A program made the translations under genes and the position numbers. A stretch of DNA of 12,026 nt from JAERML01 sp035687895 (lineage in GTDB: Bacteria > Bacteroidota > Ignavibacteria > UBA10030 > UBA6906): the NCBI GenBank assembly GCA_035687895.1, contig DASRUE010000193.1, positions 1 to 12,026 of the forward strand, read 5' to 3'. This document shows positions 1-7,725 of this stretch, one piece after another. How positions within the stretch are numbered: position 1 is the stretch's first letter; every line of letters starts with the position of its first letter. A model generated the notes under the pieces. The model did not search any database, was not told the DNA's origin, and saw only the letters and a list, made by a program, of their open reading frames with translations.

Positions 1-45
1 GCGATCGGCGCTCCGCTGTTTGTCTATCTGCTTCGGAAGTCATAG
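1..45 (+). CDS. C-terminal end of a FecCD/BtuC-type ABC permease (partial)
   Basis: Only the last 14 codons are present, reading AIGAPLFVYLLRKS before a TAG stop. The pattern GAPxFxYLLR followed by a basic residue is the usual C-terminus of iron-siderophore, cobalamin and heme permeases of the FecCD/BtuC family, in which the last membrane helix ends in Leu-Leu-Arg. The next gene is the matching type of ATPase, which supports the call. The substrate cannot be told from this stub. The identification is good for so short a piece but rests on one motif and on context. Confidence 0.6.
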   Translation, partial: AIGAPLFVYLLRKS

Positions 46-132
46 TTCGTTACCTTGCCTTCCAAGACATATTTCCGTACATTAGTCTCCAAGCAGCCCG
101 GCCAAGTCACTCATCTGTCTGCATTTGCGTTC

Positions 133-921
133 ATGCACGCCATCAGCGTTGATACCATCTCCTTTGGTTATGAGCTCGGGGTACCCACGCTCAGAGATGT
201 ATCGCTTTCGGTGGCGCAGGGTGAGTTTCTCAGTCTGGTTGGCCCCAACGGTTCCGGCAAAACCACGCTCCTCCGACTCCTCGACCGGATTTACGTCCCC
301 CACCGGGGCACCATTACCCTCTTCGATCGTCCATTGAGTAATTATACACGTGCGGCCATTGCCCGCAAGATAGCATTTGTTCCGCAGGAGAATGGCATCA
401 TCTTCCCGTTCACTGTCCTCGAAATTGTCCTGATGGGACGCTCACCCCACAGCAGAGGAACCGCGTTCGAGAACCCGGCGGACAGGACAATTGCCGAAGA
501 GGTGATGACCCTGATGGATATTGCTCATCTTACGTCACAAGCGGTCACGTCTCTTTCCGGCGGCGAGAAGCAGCGAGTGTTCATTGCCCGTGCACTCGCA
601 CAGCAGCCCGAGATCCTCCTGCTTGATGAGCCAAACGCGCATTTGGACATTGCTCACCAGGTTGACGTGTTCAACATCCTCCGGAAACTGCACAGGGACC
701 GGGGACTGACTGTCATCTCCGTGTCGCATGACCTGAATCTCGCGGCAGCTTACAGTGACCGGATTGCAATGCTTGTATGTGGTTCTCTCGTCGCCGTTGG
801 AACGCCGGAGGAAGTCATCACCGAAGAACGGATCAAGGATGTGTTCCAGACCAGCGTTCTTGTTGATCAACACCCCCGGGGGGGCGGCCCCAGGATTACA
901 CTTATTCCTTCCGCCTCCTAG
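133..921 (+). CDS. ABC transporter ATP-binding protein, FecE/BtuD/HmuV type
   Basis: This is the ATPase of a metal-chelate importer (iron-siderophore, heme or cobalamin), acting on the cytoplasmic face with the FecCD-type permease that ends just upstream. Counted from the ATG at 133 (262 residues), the Walker A GPNGSGKTT lies at 37-45, the Q-loop Gln at 85, the signature LSGGEKQR at 141-148, the Walker B ILLLDEP at 161-167 with catalytic Glu 166, and the switch His (VSHD) at 199. The C-terminal VLVDQHPRGG segment is typical of FecE-like ATPases. An in-frame TTG at 55 would add 26 residues that do not look like the family, and the protein fold starts right after the ATG at 133, so I prefer 133. 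No clear ribosome binding site precedes either start. The permease stop is 87 bp upstream. Confidence 0.9.
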   Translation: MHAISVDTISFGYELGVPTLRDVSLSVAQGEFLSLVGPNGSGKTTLLRLLDRIYVPHRGTITLFDRPLSNYTRAAIARKIAFVPQENGIIFPFTVLEIVLMGRSPHSRGTAFENPADRTIAEEVMTLMDIAHLTSQAVTSLSGGEKQRVFIARALAQQPEILLLDEPNAHLDIAHQVDVFNILRKLHRDRGLTVISVSHDLNLAAAYSDRIAMLVCGSLVAVGTPEEVITEERIKDVFQTSVLVDQHPRGGGPRITLIPSAS

Positions 922-935
922 AAAAGAACATTGAT

Positions 936-2054
936 ATGATCATATTTGAGCATCTTGAAAAACGGGACCACGAGCAGGTCGTCTTCTGTTCTGATAAAAA
1001 AACCGGCCTTCGAGCCATTGTTGCCATCCACAATACCAACCTCGGGCCTGCACTTGGCGGCACGCGTATGTGGACTTATGCCACAGACGAAGAAGCCCTC
1101 GTAGATGTTCTTCGCCTTTCGCGCGGTATGACGTACAAAGCGGCGGTGGCAGGATTAAATCTCGGCGGCGGCAAAGCGGTGATTATTGGTGATCCGAACA
1201 AGGATAAGAACGAAGCCCTGTTCCGTGCCTTTGGTCGGTTTGTGGAGGGACTTGCCGGACGCTACATCACCGCTGAAGACGTTGGCACAGACGTGCGGGA
1301 TATGGAGTTTGTCCGCATGGAAACAAAATACGTCACCGGCATCGACAAGGCCCTGGGGGGAAGCGGTGATCCATCGCCCGTCACGGGATTCGGCGTCTAT
1401 ATGGGAATGAAGGCCAGTATGAAGGAATTGACCGGAAGCGACTCACTGTCAGGGAAAAGAGTTGCCGTACAGGGAGCGGGCCACGTGGCGCAGTTCGTGT
1501 GCGAACACCTGATGAAAGAAGGCGCAAAGGTGTACATCTGCGACATCTTCCCGGACAAGGTCAAAGCCGTTGCGGACAAGGCTCGTGCAGAGGTGGTCGC
1601 ACCGGAGAAGATCTACGAAGTGGACGCCGACCTGTTCTGCCCCTGCGCATTGGGAGCCATCGTCAACGACGCGACCATTCCGAAATTCAAGTTCAAGGCC
1701 ATTGCGGGCGGCGCCAACAACCAGCTCGCCGATGAGGCAAAGCATGGCCAGATGTTGATCGAGCGTGGAATCATGTACGCACCGGACTATGCGATCAATG
1801 CGGGCGGCCTGATCAACGTCTATAACGAGCTGGAGGGATATTCCCAGGAGCGGGCCCTGAAGCAAGCCGAGGGAATCTACGATACGATCCTGAAGATCTT
1901 TGCCATCTCGAAACGTGACGGGGTTCCAACATACGAGGCATCCAACCGGCTGGCCGAAGAGCGCATCAACGCCATCGGCCGGATCAAGACAATCTATGCG
2001 GGCAAGTCGCAGTTCGTGGGGAGGCTGGGCGAAAATGACTTCGGCAAGCGCTAG
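936..2054 (+). CDS. ldh: Leucine (branched-chain amino acid) dehydrogenase
   Basis: This is an NAD-dependent oxidative deaminase of leucine, valine and isoleucine to their 2-oxo acids, also able to run as a reductive aminase. It is a cytoplasmic Glu/Leu/Phe/Val dehydrogenase. Its 372 residues match the usual length of about 365. The N-terminal substrate domain carries LGPALGGTRMW (36-46), substrate-binding Lys 68 in GMTYK, catalytic Lys 80 in LNLGGGKAVI, and Asp 115 in TAEDVGT; the Lys numbering is the same as I recall for Bacillus enzymes. The Rossmann domain has the dinucleotide motif GAGHVA from 180. The segments CALGA, AGGANNQL and YAPDYAINAGG are also typical. It starts 14 bp after the ABC ATPase stop and ends 30 bp before nusB. 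Leucine and valine dehydrogenases cannot be separated by sequence alone. The symbol is the Bacillus name and is also used for lactate dehydrogenase elsewhere. Confidence 0.93.
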   Translation: MIIFEHLEKRDHEQVVFCSDKKTGLRAIVAIHNTNLGPALGGTRMWTYATDEEALVDVLRLSRGMTYKAAVAGLNLGGGKAVIIGDPNKDKNEALFRAFGRFVEGLAGRYITAEDVGTDVRDMEFVRMETKYVTGIDKALGGSGDPSPVTGFGVYMGMKASMKELTGSDSLSGKRVAVQGAGHVAQFVCEHLMKEGAKVYICDIFPDKVKAVADKARAEVVAPEKIYEVDADLFCPCALGAIVNDATIPKFKFKAIAGGANNQLADEAKHGQMLIERGIMYAPDYAINAGGLINVYNELEGYSQERALKQAEGIYDTILKIFAISKRDGVPTYEASNRLAEERINAIGRIKTIYAGKSQFVGRLGENDFGKR

Positions 2055-2084
2055 AGCTCAAGACGACAGGGAAAGGACAACTGC

Positions 2085-2570
2085 GTGAGACGACGCATCA
2101 TTCGCGAGAAGGTTGTGCAAACCCTGTACGCTTATGAGATGACCAAGGACCCGATCGACCAGGTCATCCACCTGAACCTGACCGGGCTGAATGACAACAA
2201 AGATGCCTTCACCTTTGCCAAGAAGCTCGTCGCCGAAACGATCAATCACGGTGCCGAAATTGACAAGATTATCAAGCAGAAGGTGGCAAACTGGGACTTC
2301 AAGCGAATCGCTCTCCTGGACCGGCTCATCCTCCGGATGGCGATCTGCGAATTGATCTTTTTCAAAGAGATTCCTCCCAAGGTCTCCATGAACGAGGCGA
2401 TCGAGCTGGCGAAACTCTTCAGCACGGAAAAGAGCGGACAGTTCGTCAACGGCATCCTCGATGCGGTGTTTGATGACTTGAAGGGTTCAGGAGAACTTGA
2501 GAAAGCAGGCCGCGGTCTCTGGAGCGGCGATGGGACACCCCGCGTGAACAAATCAAACACGAAGAGCTAG
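2085..2570 (+). CDS. nusB: Transcription antitermination factor NusB
   Basis: NusB is a small helical RNA-binding protein that, with NusE (S10), binds boxA in rRNA leaders and prevents premature termination. The N-terminus RRRIIREKVVQTLYAYEM is the usual first helix. The C-terminal half carries the family core: DRLILRMAICEL, then IPPKVSMNEAIELAKLFST, then KSGQFVNGILDAV, ending near residue 137 of 161. The last residues or so are a polar tail without family features. The start is GTG at 2085. An AAGGAC stretch about 6 bp upstream can act as a ribosome binding site, and no in-frame ATG lies before the first helix. Only one base separates its stop from the next gene's start, so the two are probably co-translated. 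Confidence 0.93.
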   Translation: MRRRIIREKVVQTLYAYEMTKDPIDQVIHLNLTGLNDNKDAFTFAKKLVAETINHGAEIDKIIKQKVANWDFKRIALLDRLILRMAICELIFFKEIPPKVSMNEAIELAKLFSTEKSGQFVNGILDAVFDDLKGSGELEKAGRGLWSGDGTPRVNKSNTKS

Positions 2571-2571
2571 G

Positions 2572-3852
2572 ATGGTTTCTGGCCCGGACGCGATGACCGT
2601 GTCTCCTCCCCGGGGACGCAAAGGGCAGATCTTCGTCTGGACACTCTTCGACTTTGCCAACACTTCCTTCTCGGTCCTTATCGTCGCCGTCGGATTCTCC
2701 CTTTACTTCAAGGAGATCGTCGTTGGCGGGACAGGACGGGGAGATTTTTTCTGGGGACTGGTCGTCAGCATTTCGATGCTGCTTACGGCACTGATCGCGC
2801 CGATTCTCGGCGCGGCAAGCGACTTCGCCCACAGCCGCAAGCGGTTCCTCTTCGTTTTCACCATTGCAAGCATCGTGTGTACCGCCCTGCTCTATTACGT
2901 AGAGGCAGGGATGGTTCTTGCGGGGGCTATTCTGTTTATCATTGCGAACATCGGCTTCGAGGGAGGGATCGTGTTCTACAATGCTTTCCTCCCTCTGCTC
3001 GCCGCGAAGGATCGATACGGAAGGGTTTCCGGCTACGGCTTCGCGATGGGCTATGTGGGGTCGCTTGCTTCCCTCATGATCGCGATTCCCCTCTTTGCAG
3101 GCGGGTTTGCCTCCGAGAATCTTGGCAACGTCCGCTTGAGCTTTGTTCTGGCGGCGGTGATGTTCCTTCTTTTCTCTCTTCCCCTCTTCATCTTTCTTCG
3201 CGACCGTCCCCCTCTTGTCGGCAAACATCAATCGTATGTCCGCGCAGGATACGGACGCGTCGTTGACACTCTCACACATGTTCGATCGTACGAGGAGGTC
3301 GCGCGGTTTCTCCTTGCCTTCTTCATCTACAACGATGGGATCCTCACGGTTATTTCCTTTGCCTCGATCTTTGCACAACAGTCCCTGCGCTTCACCCTGC
3401 CGGAGATTCTCCAGCTCTTTGCTGTTGTGCAGGCCTCGGCTATCGTCGGCTCCCTGATCTCTGGTTCCCTGACAGATCGGATAGGCCCGAAACGGACCAT
3501 TACCCTCACGTTGTTGTGCTGGCTGATCGTGGTTGTGGCATCGTACTTCGTTGAGTCCAAGCTTGCGTTCTATCTCATCGGTGTGATCGCCGGTGCTTCG
3601 ATGGGGGGATCGCAGTCCGCGAGCCGAAGCCTGATGGCGCTCCTGACACCGCCGGAACGGGAGGCCGAGTTCTTCGGGTTTTATGATGGGTTCTGCGGTA
3701 AAGCGTCCGCAGTAATCGGGACATTCATCTTCGGTGTCCTCTCCTGGGTAACCGGCAGCCAACGTATTGCTGTCGCCTCCGTGGGCATCTTCTTTGTTGT
3801 CGGCCTCTGGTTGCTGCAGAAAGTGAAGGACCCTTTCACCAAACCCGCTTGA
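2572..3852 (+). CDS. MFS transporter of the UMF1 (Atg22-like) family
   Basis: This is a polytopic inner-membrane protein of 426 residues with about 12 hydrophobic helices. Family marks are the first helix FVWTLFDFANTSFSVLI (about 21-37), the SGYGFAMGYVGS loop after the fourth helix, and the late segment GGSQSASRSLMALLTPP followed by EAEFFGFYDGFCGK. These match bacterial UMF1 transporters related to the yeast vacuolar amino acid effluxer Atg22. The substrate is unknown. An amino acid efflux role would fit the nearby leucine dehydrogenase, but that is only inference from Atg22. The ATG at 2572 lies one base after the nusB stop. An alternative in-frame ATG is at 2593; both precede the first helix. 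Confidence 0.85.
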   Translation: MVSGPDAMTVSPPRGRKGQIFVWTLFDFANTSFSVLIVAVGFSLYFKEIVVGGTGRGDFFWGLVVSISMLLTALIAPILGAASDFAHSRKRFLFVFTIASIVCTALLYYVEAGMVLAGAILFIIANIGFEGGIVFYNAFLPLLAAKDRYGRVSGYGFAMGYVGSLASLMIAIPLFAGGFASENLGNVRLSFVLAAVMFLLFSLPLFIFLRDRPPLVGKHQSYVRAGYGRVVDTLTHVRSYEEVARFLLAFFIYNDGILTVISFASIFAQQSLRFTLPEILQLFAVVQASAIVGSLISGSLTDRIGPKRTITLTLLCWLIVVVASYFVESKLAFYLIGVIAGASMGGSQSASRSLMALLTPPEREAEFFGFYDGFCGKASAVIGTFIFGVLSWVTGSQRIAVASVGIFFVVGLWLLQKVKDPFTKPA

Positions 3853-3867
3853 CCGACCATAGTGTGT

Positions 3868-3886
3868 GAGATCTTCACCAGGTCTC
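3868..3886 (+). terminator. Weak hairpin after the MFS gene, possible terminator
   Basis: GAGATC (3868-3873) can pair with GGTCTC (3881-3886) as a six-pair stem with one G-U pair and a seven-base loop. It is followed by a mixed GTGTTTACTTT tail rather than a clean T run. It sits 15 bp after the MFS stop, in the only long gap of the + strand gene block, so it may mark the end of the first transcription unit. The stem is short and the evidence is weak. Confidence 0.22.
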
Positions 3887-3932
3887 GTGTTTACTTTGGG
3901 ATGAGAGTTTCATAGATTAACACTCAACGAAG

Positions 3933-3953
3933 ATAATGGGTAATGGATAATGT
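3933..3953 (+). repeat. Three tandem 7-bp repeats running into the start codon of the nDsbD-like gene
   Basis: The sequence reads ATAATGG, GTAATGG, ATAATGT in direct succession. Each unit contains an ATG, and because the unit is 7 bp the three ATGs fall in three different frames. Only the third (3950-3952) opens the 146-codon gene. The first meets a stop after four codons, and the second runs for about 38 codons of unremarkable sequence. Unit number could vary by slippage and change which ATG is favoured, but that is speculation. Confidence 0.5.
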
Positions 3954-4390
3954 ACAATACGTTAATAATGCTCTTTGCTGCTCTTCTAGCTACCGGTACA
4001 ACAAAGGAGAAGGTATCAGAGAACAAGTATGTCAAGGTACATGTCTCGGTTGTTCCTGAAACACTGAAGCGAAGCAACGAAGGTGAACTCCTCGTGAGAT
4101 TTCTTCCCGTCGATGGCATTCACGTCAATACCGACCCGCCGATGGAGTTCCGTTTCGATTCAACACAGATCCTCAGTCTGAAGGGTGAGCCCAACTTCGC
4201 CCTGGACAAGGAAACCGGCTACCTCGCCACCGCATCTCCCGTCCGTCAGAGGTTTGTAGTGACAAGGCATGCCCGCCCGGGAGAACATCTTGTCAAGGGT
4301 ACTGTTGTTTACTATTATTGCTCCGACGACGAAGGATGGTGCACCAAGTTCACGCATCCCGTGGAGCTTCCCTTGAAGGTTACGCCCTAA
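3950..4390 (+). CDS. Small exported nDsbD-like (thiol:disulfide interchange, N-terminal domain) protein
   Basis: A 146-residue protein with a hydrophobic N-terminus (about 2-16, no basic residue before it) that looks like a weak signal peptide or anchor, then an immunoglobulin-like beta domain. Motifs match the N-terminal periplasmic domain of DsbD and related Bacteroidota proteins: GIHVNTDPP (56-64), a RPGEHLVKGTVVYYYC strand (109-124), and two cysteines, C124 and C131. In E. coli DsbD the reactive pair is C103 and C109 with five residues between; here there are six. The membrane and thioredoxin domains of full DsbD are absent, so this is a free-standing domain. It could receive electrons from a CcdA/DsbD-type partner and pass them to periplasmic thiol targets, but that is inference. 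A stop codon at 3941 fixes the earliest start at 3950; a second ATG lies at 3968. The next gene begins 7 bp after its stop. Confidence 0.7.
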   Translation: MYNTLIMLFAALLATGTTKEKVSENKYVKVHVSVVPETLKRSNEGELLVRFLPVDGIHVNTDPPMEFRFDSTQILSLKGEPNFALDKETGYLATASPVRQRFVVTRHARPGEHLVKGTVVYYYCSDDEGWCTKFTHPVELPLKVTP

Positions 4391-4397
4391 GCATTCC

Positions 4398-5144
4398 ATG
4401 AATCGGGCAACATATTTCATCTCCGATATCCATCTCGGACTTGGCGCTCCGGAAAAAGAAAAAGCCAAGGAAGGGAGGCTTCTCTCGTTTCTTCGGTCTA
4501 TCCTCCCTTCCACGGACATCCTCTTTATCGTTGGCGACCTGTTCGATTTCTGGTTCGAGTACAAAACTGTCATCCCAAAAGGGTTCCACCGAACTTTGGC
4601 TGCCCTTCAGGAGTTTACCGACCGGGGTATCACTGTCCACTACCTGGCAGGCAACCATGATTTCTGGATGGGGGATTTCTTCCAGACCGAGCTGGGAATC
4701 ATTTTGCACCGTGAGCCGTTTGAGATGTCGGTGGGCGGGAAGCGGATTTACTTTCACCACGGCGACGGCCTTGCCCACAACGATCTCGGTTACAGGATCA
4801 TCAAGCCCATTCTCCGGAACAGGCTCAATATCTGGCTCTACCGCTGGCTGCATCCGGATATTGGTGTGCGGCTTGCCCGCGGGTCATCAAAAACCAGCAG
4901 AGGATACACGTCGGAGAAGCACTATGGCGAAGAGGAGGGAATGATCACGTTTGCCCGCTCGAAGATCAGTGAAGGCGTGGACGTCGTTGTAATGGGACAT
5001 CGCCACCAACCAAAGCTCGTCCGGATTGACAAAGGAGTGTATGTGAACCTGGGAGACTGGATCAGCTTCAACACATACGGCAAGATGGACAAAGGTGTGA
5101 TGACGTTGGAAACGTGGAACGGAGTTGCATCCGATGGCAGATGA
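4398..5144 (+). CDS. lpxH: LpxH-like UDP-2,3-diacylglucosamine hydrolase (metallophosphoesterase)
   Basis: LpxH cleaves the pyrophosphate of UDP-2,3-diacylglucosamine to give lipid X and UMP, the fourth step of lipid A synthesis, at the inner face of the inner membrane. The 248-residue protein has the full calcineurin-like metal site: DIH (D10, H12), GDLFDFW (D47), GNHD (N86, H87), HHGD (H120-D123) and GHRH (H201, H203). FDFW, the HGD loop and NLGDW are typical of the LpxH branch rather than of general phosphodiesterases. Length is close to the E. coli enzyme (about 240). Paralogues of this fold in Bacteroidota may act on other substrates, so the exact reaction is inferred. Its 3' end overlaps the next gene by 11 bp, and the pairing of lipid A and peptidoglycan genes suggests an envelope operon. 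Confidence 0.82.
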   Translation: MNRATYFISDIHLGLGAPEKEKAKEGRLLSFLRSILPSTDILFIVGDLFDFWFEYKTVIPKGFHRTLAALQEFTDRGITVHYLAGNHDFWMGDFFQTELGIILHREPFEMSVGGKRIYFHHGDGLAHNDLGYRIIKPILRNRLNIWLYRWLHPDIGVRLARGSSKTSRGYTSEKHYGEEEGMITFARSKISEGVDVVVMGHRHQPKLVRIDKGVYVNLGDWISFNTYGKMDKGVMTLETWNGVASDGR

Positions 5145-7440
5145 ACAGGCCAAGGACTACACTCCTGAAGAAATGGAACGGTACTTCAACGACCCGGAGT
5201 ACAGAAAACAAAAACGCAGCGCGAACACCGGGAACGCCATGAAGAAGAGCATGAAAAAGTACCTCATCATCGTCGGCGCTTTCCTCGTCCTCACGCTCCC
5301 CTATGTGATCTATCTGTTTTCAGGGCTTCCGTCCTTGGAACGGATCGAGAATCCCAGGCCGGAACTTGCCACCAAAGTGTATTCCATCGATGGCGAGGTG
5401 CTGGATCAGTTCTTCATCAAGAACCGATCAAGCGTCTCCATCAAAGATGTGCCGATCACCGTTGTTGATGCTCTGATCGCCACAGAGGACAAGAATTTTT
5501 ATAGCCACTGGGGTGTGGACGCGACCCGATTTCTCAAGGCAATGATCAAAAACGTGATCCTGTTCCGCCGGGAGGGTGCCAGCACAATCACCCAGCAGCT
5601 CTCGCGCAATCTCTACCTCGGGCACAACGATCGCCACATCTTCGATACGATCACCAGGAAACTGAGGGAATTTCTCACGGCAATCCAGCTTGAACAGAAC
5701 TTCACCAAGGATGAGATCCTGGAGTTCTACCTGAATGTGGTCTATTTCGGACGGGGCTCGTACGGAATCTCCTCCGCATCGCAGGTGTACTTCGGCAAAC
5801 CCCCGGCCGACCTCTCGTTGCCTGAAGTGGCAACATTGATTGCCCTCCTCAAAGGACCGGCATACTACGATCCAACGAATCATCCCGAGCGTGCTCTGGC
5901 ACGACGCAACACCGTTCTCTCCCAGATGGAGAAGTATGGATATATCAGCCCGGAGGCTGCAGCGGAAGCGAAGGCGGAGGAACTTCAACTGAAGGGATCC
6001 GATGACGTTGCTGCAGCGGGGGTCGCACCGCACTTTGTGGAATACATCCGCCAGCAGCTTGCCCAGAAAGCGGAGAAGTATGGATTTGATCTCTACCGGG
6101 ATGGCCTTGTTGTATACACAACGCTCGACAGCCGCATGCAGCGGTACGCTAACCAGGCGGTTGATGAGCACCTCCCCGGGTACCAGACCATGTTCGATGG
6201 GTTGTGGGATTGGAATAAGGAGAAGGACGTTCTCGTTCGGGTGATCGACCAGGCCATCCGTACGTCACCGGAATACCGCAAGGCTGCCAGTGCCCGCCAG
6301 CGTGATAGTGTCTACTCGGCGCTTCGAAGCGACAAGGCGTGGGTGGACTCCATGAAGCTTGTTGCGCAGAGAATTGAAATGGGGTTCGTTGCGCTCGATC
6401 CCCAGACGGGTAATATTCTGGCCATGGTAGGGGGCGCAAATTTCAAGAATTTCAAGTACGGACTGAATCATGTCACGCAGATCAGGCGGCAAGTGGGTTC
6501 CACCTTCAAGCCGTTTGTCTTCACCGTTGCCATCGACAACAATTATCCCCCCACGTATGAGCTCCTGAATCAGCCCGTTACGCTTATCATGGCGGACGGA
6601 AAGCGATGGACTCCTTCCAACTCGGATGGGAAGTTCGGCGGGAAGTACACGCTGCGCGATGGTCTCAAAGAATCAATCAACCTTATTGCAGTCCGGGCAA
6701 TTATGGAGATCGCTCCCGTCAAGTCAGTGATTGATTATGCACAGCGGATGGGGATCAGTTCACCCTTGCCCCCCTACGAATCGCTCGCGCTGGGAGCAGG
6801 TGACGTATCTCCACTGGAAATGACGGCGGCGTTTGGCATCTTTGCCAACCACGGCGTCTATGTTGAGCCGAATTCCATCCTCAGGATTGACGACAAGGAC
6901 GGTAACACCATAGAAGAGAACATGCCGCTGCGCCGGGAGGTCTTGAGCGAGGAGACTTCGTTTATTATGACTTCAATGTTGCAAGGTGTGGTGGATGAAG
7001 GAACCGGGACGAGGATCCGGCAGTACTTCCATCTCCCCGCCGCAGGAAAAACCGGAACGACTAATGATTTTGCGGATGCATGGTTTGTCGGGTACACGCC
7101 GCACATCTCCGCGGGCGTATGGGTGGGATTTGACAACAAGACCGTCCACTTTACCAACTGGGACGGACAGGGAGGTCGCGCTGCGGCCCCCATTTGGGGA
7201 AGATTCATGAAATACGTTTACGATGACCCCTCCATCGCCATGCCACTGGAATATTTCCAGAAACCTGCGGGAGTCACCCTGGATACCATTTGCGCGGACA
7301 CAAAGAAGCTCGCAACCGAATACTGCCCCAACAAGACGACAGAGTATTTCACGGAGAAGACACGGCCGGGAAAATGCAACAAACACACAACGCTTCGATG
7401 GAATGAGGGGGAAGAGGGGTTGGGAACGATCAGCTTCTAG
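5134..7440 (+). CDS. mrcA: Class A penicillin-binding protein 1A (glycosyltransferase/transpeptidase)
   Basis: This bifunctional enzyme polymerises lipid II glycans and cross-links the peptides, anchored in the inner membrane with both active sites outside. Counted from the ATG at 5134 (768 residues), there is a charged cytoplasmic tail (1-42), one membrane helix (about 43-63), and a GT51 domain with catalytic Glu 118 in EDKNFYSHWG, GASTITQQLSRNLY at 148-161 and EFYLNVVYFGRGSYG. After a linker comes the transpeptidase with nucleophile Ser 456 in STFK, SIN at 514-516 and KTGT at 639-642. A cysteine-containing C-terminal tail (CADTKKLATEYCP) follows, as in many PBP1A proteins. A GGAG site at 5121-5124 lies 9 bp before this ATG and supports it over the in-frame TTG at 5125. 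All catalytic motifs are intact. Confidence 0.93.
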   Translation: MADEQAKDYTPEEMERYFNDPEYRKQKRSANTGNAMKKSMKKYLIIVGAFLVLTLPYVIYLFSGLPSLERIENPRPELATKVYSIDGEVLDQFFIKNRSSVSIKDVPITVVDALIATEDKNFYSHWGVDATRFLKAMIKNVILFRREGASTITQQLSRNLYLGHNDRHIFDTITRKLREFLTAIQLEQNFTKDEILEFYLNVVYFGRGSYGISSASQVYFGKPPADLSLPEVATLIALLKGPAYYDPTNHPERALARRNTVLSQMEKYGYISPEAAAEAKAEELQLKGSDDVAAAGVAPHFVEYIRQQLAQKAEKYGFDLYRDGLVVYTTLDSRMQRYANQAVDEHLPGYQTMFDGLWDWNKEKDVLVRVIDQAIRTSPEYRKAASARQRDSVYSALRSDKAWVDSMKLVAQRIEMGFVALDPQTGNILAMVGGANFKNFKYGLNHVTQIRRQVGSTFKPFVFTVAIDNNYPPTYELLNQPVTLIMADGKRWTPSNSDGKFGGKYTLRDGLKESINLIAVRAIMEIAPVKSVIDYAQRMGISSPLPPYESLALGAGDVSPLEMTAAFGIFANHGVYVEPNSILRIDDKDGNTIEENMPLRREVLSEETSFIMTSMLQGVVDEGTGTRIRQYFHLPAAGKTGTTNDFADAWFVGYTPHISAGVWVGFDNKTVHFTNWDGQGGRAAAPIWGRFMKYVYDDPSIAMPLEYFQKPAGVTLDTICADTKKLATEYCPNKTTEYFTEKTRPGKCNKHTTLRWNEGEEGLGTISF

Positions 7441-7451
7441 CGGACTGATCG
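7427..7451 (+). other. Inverted repeat across the PBP1A stop codon
   Basis: CGATCAG (7427-7433) and CTGATCG (7445-7451) form a perfect seven-pair stem with an eleven-base loop containing the TAG stop. No T run follows, so it is not a standard intrinsic terminator. It may protect the 3' end of the message or be chance. Confidence 0.3.
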
Positions 7452-7478
7452 CAAGTGAGCAACAGAAGGGGCCGGAGG

Positions 7479-7613
7479 TTAGTCGACTCTTAATTCGTGT
7501 TCAAAGATCTCATCCGTATCCACCGCTACAGGTGTTGCCTGTCTCTCCCTCTTCATCAGAAGGATGGGCAGCGAAGCAAGAGCAACTATTGCTGCTATCT
7601 TCAAGAGCTTCAT
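7479..7613 (-). CDS. Putative 44-residue single-pass membrane peptide
   Basis: I do not recognise a family. Starting at the ATG complementary to 7611-7613, the peptide has two lysines, a hydrophobic stretch (about 5-20, IAAIVALASLPILLM), a basic KRER cluster (21-24) and an acidic tail ending in ELRVD. This layout suits a small inner-membrane protein with its N-terminus or tail held in place by the KRER, or an uncleaved signal sequence. A strong Shine-Dalgarno AGGGGAGG (complement of 7619-7626) lies 5 bp before the ATG, stronger than any other in the window. A TATACT box (complement of 7659-7664) could be a -10 element, but no good -35 is visible. It converges with the PBP1A gene, and the stop codons are about 40 bp apart. 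The open frame continues upstream to 7700, but the ribosome site favours the short form. Confidence 0.5.
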   Translation of the reverse strand: MKLLKIAAIVALASLPILLMKRERQATPVAVDTDEIFEHELRVD

Positions 7614-7725
7614 GAGAACCTCCCCTACGCAGGATGTGATGTTTGAAGGAACTGCCATAGTATACCCATACAATGGCCGGCCTACAGTGATTGAGGACAC
7701 GCGGTAGGCTTCAGTCCCTCCCCCC

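Noticed and set aside
55..132. Upstream TTG start for the ABC ATPase, adding 26 residues
   Set aside because: The added residues are not like the family and the domain begins immediately after the ATG at 133. It is kept only as an alternative.
2446..3762. Long - strand open frame (about 438 codons) opposite nusB and the MFS gene
   Set aside because: Its translation is rich in charged residues with no family motif and mirrors the hydrophobic codons of the MFS gene, whose own protein has clear membrane helices and UMF1 motifs. It is an antisense shadow.
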